DNA of 64,000 nucleotides from Dryas octopetala (taxonomy: Eukaryota; Streptophyta; Magnoliopsida; Rosales; Rosaceae), in NCBI GenBank assembly GCA_963921425.1, contig OY992835.1, positions 992,001-1,056,000 of the forward strand. The letters run 5' to 3'. The first letter of the stretch is position 1; every line of letters starts with the position of its first letter. Made by a program: the position numbers and the translations under genes. This document shows positions 45,444 to 57,439 of the stretch, piece by piece. The notes beneath the pieces are model-generated. The model was given only the letters and a program-made list of their open reading frames with translations, was not told the origin of the DNA and did no database searches.

Positions 45444-48400
45444 ATGGAGGTGGAAGCGACGGGGAAGAGCGTGATGTGCCTTCTGACGGACCCAGAAGGG
45501 ACTCCATTAGGAAATTCCATGTACCTTCCTCAAAACACTGGCCCGCAACACCTTCAACAAATCGTCAATCAGCTTCTTAACAATGTATGCTCATTTTTAG
45601 TTTTTATTTTTATTTTTATTATTTTTATTTATATATATCTATATATATATTTTTTTTTTCTTACTGCTTTGTTAGTTTGCTCGAAAATTTGGCATGTCAG
45701 ACACAAGTAGAGTTTCAACATGTGTCAACACTTTGATTTTATATCTGGGTCATTCCCCCATGTTGTAGCTAATGTGTCAACACTTTGTTTCCTAGAAATG
45801 TTTTTCTTATTGTCAATGTATGGAATTCACCTAATTAAATTTCATGCACATATACTAACTTTTGATAAATGGTTCCGGTATGAGTCCATATTTTGCCAAC
45901 TGTAACTGTGCTTGCTAATAGTTCAGTTAATATATTAGGAAGTAGTGATTTGTGACCGTTGTTGTGGATCCTGCTTTATGTGTTGTGTTTTTCCATGCTC
46001 ATATGAGTAATGATGTCTGCGTTTTGGGTTCGTTCAGGAGGAGAAGCTGCCTTATGCTTTCTATATATCCGATGAGGAACTTCTTGAGTCACTTGGCAAA
46101 TATTCGGAGAAGAAAAAAAGTTAGTTAAATCATGAAGGAAATATTTTTTAACATTTCAGCAATTGTGTTTATCTTAAACAATTTTGGCAACTGAAAGATT
46201 ATAGTGGCTACTTTTTTATTTCATACCCTTTTCGTGTGAAAAACCTTGGCAGTTTCTGTGGAGAAGGTACTCAAAATAGTTTATCAACCACAAGCTGTTT
46301 TCCGGATTCGTCCTGTTCATCGTTGCTCAGCAACAATTGCTGGTATGAATGCTTCTCTCATATCCTATCCTAAGAGATTGCTTTTTCTTTTCTGTTCCAT
46401 TTTTTATTTAACAGTAAGGGAAGGATCCGAGGGATATGTGCAGGTAAAACTTGAAATAGTAATAACAAGAACTAAAAATCCGAGGGGTTGACCCTTACTC
46501 TTTAAAGTAAGCAAGTAAACTACTTTCATGAACGTCACAACCGATGACCTATAACCTTTATTTATTATCTAAATTTGGTAATTGAAAGACAAGAACAAAG
46601 TATGAATGTCCAGGAAGTTGCAAAGGGATTTCCGGACAACCCTGCAATCATACAGATAATCTATCTAGGGTACCACATCCTCACACATTCTTTTGCTCTA
46701 ACGTATAAATGCATGGAATATAATCGTTCTTTTTCCTATCATAAGAAGAAAAAAAAAAAGCATATAAATGCATGAAAAGGATAAAATTCAGTGATTATTG
46801 TTTTTTTTTTTTAAAAAATTGATAAAGCTCTCTGTACCCAATCATTGTTTAGGCTTCAGTGGGGACCCACTTAATTATTTCGTGTGGTCAACCTTTCTCT
46901 GGATTGACTCACTAAATGCCAATTTTGTTTAATACTATACAGTTTAGAATTATACTGTTTATCCTTGAGTCCATGGTATTGTCTTGTTACTGCAGGTCAC
47001 ACAGAAGCTGTACTTTCAGTTGCTTTTAGTCCGGATGGTCGACAGCTGGCTAGTGGTTCTGGTGATACCACTGTCCGACTATGGGACCTTAATACTCAGA
47101 CACCAATGTACACATGTACAGGTTTGGAACCTGAGGTTCATATCACATTCCTAGTCTGTATACCTTTTAAACATTACATCTATGTATGTAGTTTGTACGC
47201 TAGAAAATATAATATATAAAATAATAGAAAATTCCTTTACCAAAAGAAAGAAGGAAATTACAGATAATTTGGGTATTTGAGAACATATTTTTCTGGATTA
47301 CTGTAGTGACTAGAGATAGATACTGCAATTACTTATTTTAATTTTAAGGTTTTGTCACCTAGACTATAGGGGAAATCTTACATCCTATGGTTTTGTCACT
47401 CAGACACCAATGTACACATGTACAGGTTTGGATTCTGAGTTTCATTTCACATTCCTGGTCTGTATACCTTTGAAACATTACATCAATGTTTGTAAAAAAA
47501 AAAAAAAAGTATAATACAGAATAGAAAATTCCTGTACCAAAAGAAGAAGGAAATTACAGATAATTTGGGTTTTCGAGAACATGTTTTCTGGATTACTGTA
47601 GCGACTAGAGATAGATACTGCAATTTATTTTTAATTTAAGATTTTGTCACATAGACTATGGTACAGATGGGAAATCTTACATCCTATGGTTTCTTATGGT
47701 AAGCACACACTTATGCTTGCTGTGGTGTGCTGCATCCTAAGTGAGAATAAATTTATTTCATCTTTTTCTTTCTGAACTTTTTTTCCTTTAGTGATTCAAA
47801 TTTTATTTACTTATATTATAACTTTTTAACTTTGTGTGTTTTTTTTAAAAAAAAAAAAAAAACTTTTAAATTAAGAGGGTAGTCACTCCTCATCTTAATT
47901 GTCCTTCTATTATTTGCATAACAGTAGTCATTCTTTGTTCAGGACATAAGAATTGGGTTCTTTGCATTGCATGGTCACCTGATGGTAAGCATCTTGTTAG
48001 CGGGAGCAAGGCTGGAGAGCTTCAATGTTGGGATCCACAGACAGGGAAGCCATCAGGCAATCCACTTATTGTAAAGTCTTTATGCTTAAACAATTGATCA
48101 TTCCTAAAATTCTCAGTTGCTTGTTACGTATTGTAATTAGTTATTTTTGAAGCATATGGGAAGTGGCCTCTTCTACCTTGGAGGATCTGGTCAGATGGGA
48201 CTCATGGAAGTTTATTATATGCTAAAAAGCTTAACTCACTAGGACATGTGTCTATGTTTGTCTGTGCATGTGTTCAAGTAATGAGTTCGAAATCCCATAA
48301 AAATAGCCATGAGTTCCCAATATTTTATTTTTGATAGGTAATAGGTTCCCAATATTATATTGTAACTAATGTAAATTTTGACACCTTTATAACATGAAAG

Positions 48401-51400
48401 TTAACTTCTTGTAGGTTTCCCAAAAAATTGGGTGTTGATCCCTTTGTTTGTTTTTTTGAATAAATTATATATTTCAAAAATTACTTATTTGAGTTTGCGT
48501 AAGTGAAATTTAATATTTGAATAAATGCGTGTGTGTGATTTAGGTAACTCCTCTGGCTTCTCTAGTGAATTTTATTTGCTTTCCTCAAGCATATATGCAG
48601 CTGTGTTTGTCTTAAATATGATTGATCAGCAAAAGTGGATTGGGCAACTTTGCTTTTAATTCAAAATCTGTACAAAACTCAAAACTGCCTTTGTTTACAA
48701 GTTACAACTTACAAGAATTTTGTTATTTGACAAAGGTAAACATTTTGGTCGTAAGTGCGGTGTCCCATTTAGACTTCATCAAGAATGATGGTCATTATGT
48801 GAGAAACAACCGACAAAAAGGAGCGGGTTCCTGAAAAAAACTTTTCCTTGAAATTCCTTAGTTGTCTTACTGTGATATGTGTTCTTGGATATTTGTTTGA
48901 TGAAATCTTGTTTCATTCATGTGTGTTAGGGCCACAAGAAATGGATTACTGGACTCTCTTGGGAGCCAGCCCACCTGAATGCTCCATGCCGACGCTTTGT
49001 AAGTGCTAGCAAAGATGGCGATGCACGCATATGGGACATTACGTTGAGGAAATGCGTTATATGTCTTAGTGGTCACACACTTGCTGTAACTTGTGTAAAA
49101 TGGGGTGGAGATGGTGTTATATATACAGGGTATACTTTTTCTTAGGTTTTGCAATGATGAAACTTTCGTTAGTTATGTTCAACATGTTTTTGTGAAATAT
49201 ACAAGCAAACTTTTGGGATGATTGCAAGGCTAATTAATTTAAATGCCCCACTTACCTTGACATCCAATTTACACCATGTTCCCATATAGAACATCCTCAA
49301 ATTGTCTATAATTCTAGACCCTGTCAATAGCCTTCCTTTAAGGCCTATCTACTTAGAAAAAAGAAAAAGAAAAATGATTGGATGAGTCCATTGAAAAGAT
49401 GATTGAATTTGTTCATTTGAAAAACATTCTCAGGTCAAGATTTTTGAGCAATACTGGTTGCTTTTCTTGTTTGAAATACATTATTGAGTTGAATTTTGCT
49501 ACAGATTTATAACTAATATCTCTATCTTAACTGTCACAGCTCCCAGGATTGTACTATCAAAGTCTGGGAGACTACACAGGGGAAGCTAATTCGTGAATTG
49601 AAGGTAAGTAATACATCTTTAGAGCCATGGCTGGTTAAGTTCCGTTGATTTTTGCATCATTGCTCGTTGCTATTATAAATATGTAATTTTGTTATTGTGA
49701 TCTCTTTTTTTTTTTCCCTCCTGGTAGTAGATTTGGTGTTCATGTCAATAAAATTCTTTAATATTGTTCTTGTGGTGTGTAGAGAACTTATAAAAGCTTT
49801 TAGTTTATATTTTTTAGGAATTAAAATTTTACTTCGTTAGATACTCTTCACCTTCAAGGCTTCAACATCCAACCATGTATTGATCTAGAAAATCGTTGAA
49901 GTGTATCATTACTTCTCAGGGTATTTTTGTCTTTGACCATGGCATCTTATGTGTCATTAGACAGTACCCAAAGTAGCACAGTTTAGTGTATAAATTGCAA
50001 GTGTTAAATTAAACATGGCAGCTCTACGTACTTTTTCCCTTCAACTTCCTCTCGAATTTTTCCCCCTTATAGAATCTTTGGTAGTTGAATGTAGCGGGAT
50101 CCTTTTTTGGTAGTTGCTTTTATCTTCTTGCTTAATAACTGACCAAATGCTTGGGGCTGGTGATTGGGTTTTTGTGTTTTCTGTTTCCATACCATTTTAT
50201 TTTCTCATGAAATTAAGTTATTTCGCTATGCTTCCTGTTGATTTGAGGATGAGTTAATAATGTATTGATAAGCGCCTTTGACTAATTTCTAGTAGTTTTC
50301 TTAAGTTTTGCAATAATAATCTATTTCCCTCTCTTCTCTCACACCTTTTTTTTAAATTTTCTTTTTGACTATAATGGTATCAGCAATATTGAATGATTAT
50401 ATTTTGAATGCTAAGTTGCGTTTGCATCACTCTATTTCTCATGAACAAAAAGGCTGCCCTTTCTGGGCTAGCCCTGTATACCCATTAACCCCAATTGGCA
50501 TGTCTAAATGCTTTGCTGATTTTCTTATATCTTTGAACATGATATTTTTATTTGATTTTTGGCTGTGATAGGAAATCTGTCTGCAGAATTGAATAGATTT
50601 TATTGAGTTGTATTGCTGCATTTTGTATGTTTTCTCTGAAAAATTTAAGTTTTTAGACTGTTCAAATTCATGATGTTTGCTTTAATGGTTTCTGAATTAC
50701 TTATATAAGGAATTGTTGTCTGTATTAACTGTTGTTTGTCTTCTCAACAATAATTAAATTTTCTAATTCTGGATCATGATTTTGAAATTCAATTGTTCTT
50801 TTATTTCCTTAAATCACTTTGGTCAGAAAAATGTTTTATCTCTTCTAATTTAACGCCTTGTCTGTGGAATGAGCTTGTGGAAATTCAATTGTTGATGCTG
50901 ATGCATCTTCTTTATCTATATTTTACATTTTCATAATCTTTGCATCTCTTATATTATATGGTTTTAGGGTCATGGGCATTGGGTTAACTCTCTTGCATTG
51001 AGTACTGAATATGTTCTTCGTACTGGAGCTTTTGATCACACCGGCAAGCAATATTCATCTCCAGAGGAAATGAAGAAGGTAATTGTTTACTGTATGGTTT
51101 GGTAGTATTAGCCCTTGTAATTTATTCCCTTGTAGGCGCCATTTACTTAGTATCACTCTTTTTATGAAACGATACATTTGATAGTCAAACATCAGACGTC
51201 ATCATCTTATCAGTAATATGAATTCTGAGGCATGGACATTACATTTTGTTTCGCCATGGTAATTTTTTATAATCAATGCAAGCATGTGTTAGTTTTTGTT
51301 GAACCTAATGTAGTCTCTTTGTAATTTATTATAAACATATGACTTTGTCTTGTAATTCTAAATCTCTGGATCATGTCTTTTTGGCTATTATTATTATTTT

Positions 51401-54400
51401 TTTCAACAATTAAGTTGTGGATATTCTGTATTGTTGTAACTGGTGTTTGGTTTTGATGTAACTCGATCTTCAATCTTACCTTGTTTCATCCAAAATGAAT
51501 AATCTGGTTGGCTTCTTGCATGAGTGATAAACCAGTGTGAATAGAAAAATATTTTAGATGCAATTTTCACTAGTTTTAAGGAAGCAGGCCTTCCACTTAG
51601 GCACTTGCTTAATTGTTTCTTGCACCCCTCCCTTTTTTTTTTTTTTGGCCATGCTCCTCCCCTTTAATAAGTCAAATCTATAAAAGGAATGCCCTGAGGC
51701 GTGTCACCCATGTATGCAAAGTAAAAAGAATTAAAAATATGATGAAAATGTTGTCACAGCTGGTTTGTACTTATATTATATTTTCCTTTAAAAACGGTTC
51801 CCTTGGATCTCTTGTATTTAAAAAAAATAAAAAAAATTGGGAACTACTAATTCTTGACCATTGACTGAACAATGGTTGAGCTGGAATACCATTGTTGAAG
51901 AGGCGGCCATTGTGGCAAATCACTAAGGTTGAATAAAATTTTCTGAAGCTTTTATTTTGCGTGCTTGTATTTCATGGGGTTGCAACACGGCAAGTGTGTG
52001 TCATTAAGTTACAGTTAACTGACTAAGAGGAAAATGTCTGCTGATATAATGCTCTTTCTCCACCTCTTTACCCCCCTGTTATTTTATTGTGTGGCAATAA
52101 TTTATTGGTTCTTTTCAAGAAGTACCTGCAAAACATTTTCCTCTTTTCGCCATGCGAGGAACTAATTATATTTTCACTTACTCACATATAGGCAGCTTTG
52201 GAAAGGTATAACAAAATGAAAGGCAATGCCCCTGAAAGATTGGTTTCCGGATCTGATGACTTTACTATGTTCCTTTGGGAACCTTTTGTCAGCAAACACC
52301 CCAAAACTCGCATGACAGGTCATCAACAGGTAAAATAATTTTGTAATGCTATGTTTGGTTTTGATTGCAATCAAGTTGTTGATCATTGTTTGGTCGAAGT
52401 ACAAAATTACTTTACTTTTCCAATTTGTGTTCCTTATCAGTGTGCTTGATATTTAGTTAGCAATTAAAGGTTTCCTACTTTGTATGTTTGGCTTGTTTGA
52501 TGATAAACCAATTGGTAGTCTTCATGATGTATTATCTTACAGTGATGGAAATGGAAAGTTTATTACTTTCAACCTCAGTCATTCTATGGGCTCGCTTAAT
52601 TAACAAGCCTTGCTATCCACACTCAAACACCTAACTGGTTTCAGAAAAATTTGTTTCTATAATCGGTCATTTGATGAGAGAGTGGAGGAAGTGGATTTCA
52701 TTTTGGGACATTAGATGTTTACCTTCTCTTTGGGTTATTTCTTTAAGTATAATTCACCTTAACTCGGGTGTTGTTTGGGGGGGGGGGGGGGGGGGCTTTG
52801 ATCTAACTGTTATCTAATTTTTTTATGATCTGAATGGATGTTTGATCTTGATGGACATATACCATGTTTCAGACGTTCTTGAACTTATTTTTTAAATTTT
52901 AAAATACTGCAAACATACATTATAATGTTTTTAAAATTCAAGCTCGTTTTCCTAAAACAATAGTTAGAATGTTTGGTACATGTTTTCACACTGTTTTCTG
53001 TTTTCCATGATTTTAGAACACACATTGTTTTCACAATGAGGAACCAAACAGGTCCTTTTATTTCTCATCACTTTGTGCTGGCACTTAAACAATGTCATGC
53101 CAGTCCCCAGAAGGTGGTAGAGTCCATCTGTAACTGTTCAAGTTAACTCAGGTTCAATTATCAACCTGATTTGTATTTCATAGTGGAAATAATCTGCAAT
53201 ATCTAGCTGCCAGTGTAATTTAATGGTATGCATGATGCATCTTCATTGCAGCACCAGCTTTGAATCTAGAACTCTGATTGGTCCTTGCTCTTTGTTGGTA
53301 CTTATGTTTGTAATAAGAGGATATATAAATATAGAGTTATGATGTTGTTTGTTCTTTATGAGCGTTCATGTTTATGATAAGGTGATATATGAAATATAAA
53401 GTCACTAATTTTTCATTATTTAAGCTTTATAATGGAAGTTTGAAAATGTTTCTCCACCACAGCTTGTAAACCACGTCTACTTTTCACCTGATGGGCAATG
53501 GATAGCAAGTGCCTCATTTGATAGGTCTGTCAAGTTATGGAATGGTACTACTGGAACATTTGTTGCAGCTTTCCGGGGCCACGTTGGCCCTGTTTACCAG
53601 ATCAGGTCTGAATTGTTTTGATTGTCTGTTTTTCTATTTGTTTATGTTGTATGCCTAATTGTTACATTGCATATTGTCTCACAGCTGGTCTGCAGACAGC
53701 AGGCTACTTTTAAGCGGAAGCAAAGATTCTACTCTCAAGGTAAAACATTTACTGATATTGATTTTTTTATTTATTTTGTGGCGATAATGGCTCCTGACAA
53801 AAGTGTTGCCATTGTTTGATTTCACATTACATATAAAACATCATAACATGGTGTAAATGTGGAAAAGAAATCATCAGCAATGAAATGTGATTTCTTCATA
53901 TTTTTATAATTCTATGTCATGGAAAAGAATTGTCTCAAATCACTAGTGGTTTAAATCTCAGTTCATATGTTAAACTAGATATGGAGTTTCATCTGTATGG
54001 TATCCAGATAATTTAAGCTTGTATATCAAGCCAAGTATTGTTTTTTAATGACCTGTTTATGGCATACACAATAAGGGAAACCTTGGTCTTTGTTTTCAAT
54101 TTTTTATTGAGTTTATTCATCATGTATGAACTCCCAACTTTTGAGCATCTAAATTCAGATTCCTTACAATTGTTTTTTATATTGTGGACCTTGGTTAATG
54201 GTGGAATTTTTCGGGATTGTATCCATGACCTATGACTGAAATTTATCTGATCACCTAGGTTTGGGATATCAGGACACGCAAATTAAAACAAGACCTTCCA
54301 GGCCATGCCGATGAGGTATGTTTTCTCTTCACTGTTCAAGCAACTGATATGTTACATTTATTAAGCTTGCCTTGTATCATGGATGAAAATATTGGTATTG

Positions 54401-55462
54401 ACACGGAACTATAGGCACTTCAATTTACAGAAATATTAATCGGTGACTGTTGATGGAAATGATATATACTTGCTCAAAAACATGAAAACTTAATGGAACT
54501 TTAGCAGATGTTAATAAATCATCGATGCATCTATAACCATTAAACTTCATAAAATAGTGCAAAAATAATTAAATCTGACATAGGATTAATAGAGTTCACA
54601 CTGGTGACAAGCATGATTTTGAAATTTTAACATCAGATCTCTGTAAACTACGATGTTTAGGTTAAGTGGCCAAACATGATTTTTAAGAAGTAAAGTTATG
54701 TTTGTCCTTTTATTGGTTCTCTCAAGTCTGTCTGTGGACAATCCTCAGGAGGTGTATGTGCAAGGTCTAAATTGTAAATGCACTAAACCTAAAAGGGGTG
54801 TTTGTGTAATCACTTGACTTGTCCTCATATAAAGCAAGGGCTAAATGATTTATTGAAGTCTACTACTTCTACACAAATGCTTTTAGATATTGCATGAATT
54901 AAACTATCCCATGCATACGTGACAAACCTGCACATGTAACTGCTCTTTCTTTACCTATCCTGAATATATATATATTTATTTTTTTTTTAAAAAGGAGAGA
55001 GAGAATTAGAGACAAGTTGTGTTACTTCTAGCCTTTGAGGAAATCCAAGTCCTCCAGATTTTCTATATGTCTGATGCCCTTTATTTTTCGTTCCAGTTCT
55101 CAAATAAAGATATAATGGTAAATACCACAAAAGTAGGAAGACACCAACAAAATAGATACTTGTATCTAAACTAGAGGTGGAGTCTAACTAAATCAATTAA
55201 CCCTTACTTTAAGCAATGTTGAGAGAATTTTCAACTCCTAGTTCTACTCAAATGTTTTTGGGTATTGCATGATTTAAACTACCACATGCATATGTGACAA
55301 GCTCTAAACATGTAACATATGTCTTCTTTATGTTGACATCTGTTAGCTTATTTTTGAATTTTGATTTTATTTTGGAAGGTTTATGCTGTTGATTGGAGTC
55401 CAGATGGTGAGAAGGTAGTTTCTGGGGGTAAGGATAGAGTTTTGAAGTTGTGGATGGGCTAG
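45444..55462 (+). CDS. NLE: NOTCHLESS homologue, WD40 factor for 60S ribosome assembly
   Basis: Thirteen exons with consistent phases: 45444-45584, 46038-46119, 46253-46342, 46996-47121, 47943-48070, 48930-49129, 49540-49603, 50968-51078, 52192-52329, 53463-53605, 53685-53739, 54259-54315, 55379-55462. They give 472 codons plus stop, the usual plant NLE length (yeast Rsa4, animal NLE1). Residues 8-80 form the N-terminal NLE domain ([18 protein letters not shown]), which contacts the AAA ATPase MDN1/Rea1 to drive pre-60S remodelling in nucleolus and nucleoplasm. Residues from about 105 on form an eight-bladed WD40 propeller: [15 protein letters not shown]...[33 protein letters not shown]...[16 protein letters not shown]...[16 protein letters not shown], then blades ending FLWEP, VKLWNG, VWDIRT and LKLWMG. 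The start is the first ATG in the exon (45444). An in-frame TTG upstream adds only a few codons. Introns are long but none disrupts the frame. Confidence 0.95.
47095..47690 (+). repeat. 304-bp tandem duplication covering the end of NLE exon 4
   Basis: The last 27 bases of exon 4 (from ctcagacaccaatgtac), its donor and the following intron sequence (47095-47398) are repeated from 47399 with moderate divergence. The copy carries the same donor (acaggtttgg) but no acceptor or rest of exon 4, so it is an unused exon relic within intron 4. Confidence 0.85.
52777..52795. repeat. Run of 19 G in an NLE intron
   Basis: Uninterrupted poly-G in intron 9 on the coding strand. Its length may vary or be a sequencing artefact. 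Confidence 0.8.
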
Positions 55463-56121
55463 ACTAATCATGGTAGAAGCAAAGTACAGGCAACTAGATG
55501 AATGAAATGCCATATGGTGGTGGCATTTGAGCATCGGAGTACTCGGTATAATATAAATTCAAGTATATTGTACGCCTAAAGAGAAATGAACAAGAATCGG
55601 AAATTTAAGAATCAGTCACGAGGGTGGTTAACAGGAAAAGCTCCTAAATCAAGTATTAAAGTTTTTGATCCATTGGGGTTTAAGCGTTCTGCAAGCTGTC
55701 TGGGGTGGAACAGAAAGGAAGCTGATTTACAAGTCTGGGTGTTAAGTTTATCATTTAGAGTCGTGCTTTTTATTTTTCCTAATCAAATTGTTAATAAATA
55801 GGTAGTCAGGAAATGTATCTCTGCAACAGATTCCTGTGTCTTCTGCTATAATGCCGATGTACTTCTCTTTTCTTAGCTTACTTGGAACAGTCTGATTTAT
55901 GTTTGTCGTGCTGAATGTAAGGCTGCCTTTTCTTGACATGTTTATGCACATGAAAACATAAATGGTTTTGGCCTTCGGCATGAAGGACTTAATATGAGGG
56001 ACAATGCATCAAAGGGGATGGATTTAACATGATTGTAAAATCAATACTACATTGAAGTAAATCAAACCTTTAGATGTGTTGGTTGGATTAGACAGGTCAA
56101 TTCGTATCCATTGTGCTAGCA
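55463..56121. other. NLE 3' flank
   Basis: Probable 3' untranslated region and terminator of NLE for the first few hundred bases (several AATAAA-like sites, for example taataaat at 55793). No other gene seen. Confidence 0.5.
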
Positions 56122-56664
56122 GCGTTGATAAAAACTATGGTTTTTCAGTGAAGTTTGAAGTGGAAACCATTTTCCTCATGATCTCATCTACATTTTGGCA
56201 AATATGCTACACGATTCTACTAGAAATTCAGACAAACAAAAAAAGAAAAGAGAAAAGAATTCTAACTAGAAATTAATAGATATATTTACATGTATATATA
56301 TATATATCAATGTTCATCTAATCATTTGATTAAATAGTCATCATTTCAAGTGTTTATTAAATTACTATGTTCTTTAATCTTTTACATGGATGGCGTTGAT
56401 AAAAACTATGGTTTTTCAGTGAAGTTTGAAGTGGAAACCATTTTCCTCATGATCTCATCTACATTTTGGCAAATATGCTACACGATTCTACTAGAAATTC
56501 AGACAAACAAAAAAAGAAAAGAGAAAAAGAATTCCAACTAGAAATTAATAGATATATTTACATGTATATATATATATCGATGTTCATCTAATCATTTGAT
56601 TAAATGATCATCATTTCAAGTGTTTACTGAATTACTATGTTATTTAATCTTTTATATGGATGAT
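56122..56664. repeat. 271-bp tandem duplication
   Basis: The unit starting gcgttgataaaaactatgg at 56122 is repeated at 56393 with very few changes, mostly in the length of an internal (AT)n tract. High identity suggests a recent event. The short open frame in each copy (DKNYGFSVKFEVETIFLM) resembles nothing known to me. Confidence 0.92.
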
Positions 56665-57439
56665 CTATAGACTTAGAAAATAGACGGCTCAGAATCTCAT
56701 ATCATCGAATTACAAAACGGAATACTCCCACAAGTCATACCTCATTATGCTTAAGGAAATTGTTGAAATCGTTTAATCAACTATTAGGGCCCGTTTGGAT
56801 TCTTAGATTTGGATTTCAAATCTATGCATTTGAAATCCTTGTATTTAAAATTCTGTTGTTTCCATAAAAAAATTTATTTTCATATATTTGGCAATATAGA
56901 TAAATATTTAAAATAGACAATTGAACACAAATACAGGTGTAGAGAGTTTATTTGTGTGTATAAGATTGAAGGTTCAAACAATAACAACCACACTTTGTAT
57001 TTATTTTTTAGAAAATAAACCTTGGAGGTGGTCGCCGATAGTCAGAGGTGGTGGCCGGTGGAGGTAGGAGATGGTCGCCGGTGGCCAGAGGTGGAATCAT
57101 ATGAGTGATGGAATCTCCACAATTCACAATAGCCACAGATGCTGCATTCTCATTATGTTTTTGTTAGAAAAAACCTCATGTGATTGATCATAATATAGAA
57201 ATATTATAGAAAGAGCAGCGAAAAGTAACAATTAGAAATTTTCTTATCAAACCCATAACCTAGGATGCGATCATATACAAATATGAAATTCAATACATGA
57301 ACTACGATAAAGGAATACCTGCTTTTGTTCATCAATGGAGCTATGCTTGTTCATGGTGGCTTTCTTCTACATTCGGATTCACCTTTTTGTAACCAATATT
57401 CTGTTCCCGGATTCACCTTTTTGTAACCAATATTCTGTT
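56665..57439. other. Non-coding sequence with MITE-like start and short duplication
   Basis: GGGCCCGTTTGGATTC at about 56789, preceded by TTA, looks like the end of a Harbinger/hAT-type MITE and is followed by palindromic ggatttcaaat/atttgaaatcc. No matching second end was found. A 44-bp unit (ggattcacctttttgtaacc) is duplicated at 57375 and 57419. Confidence 0.4.
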
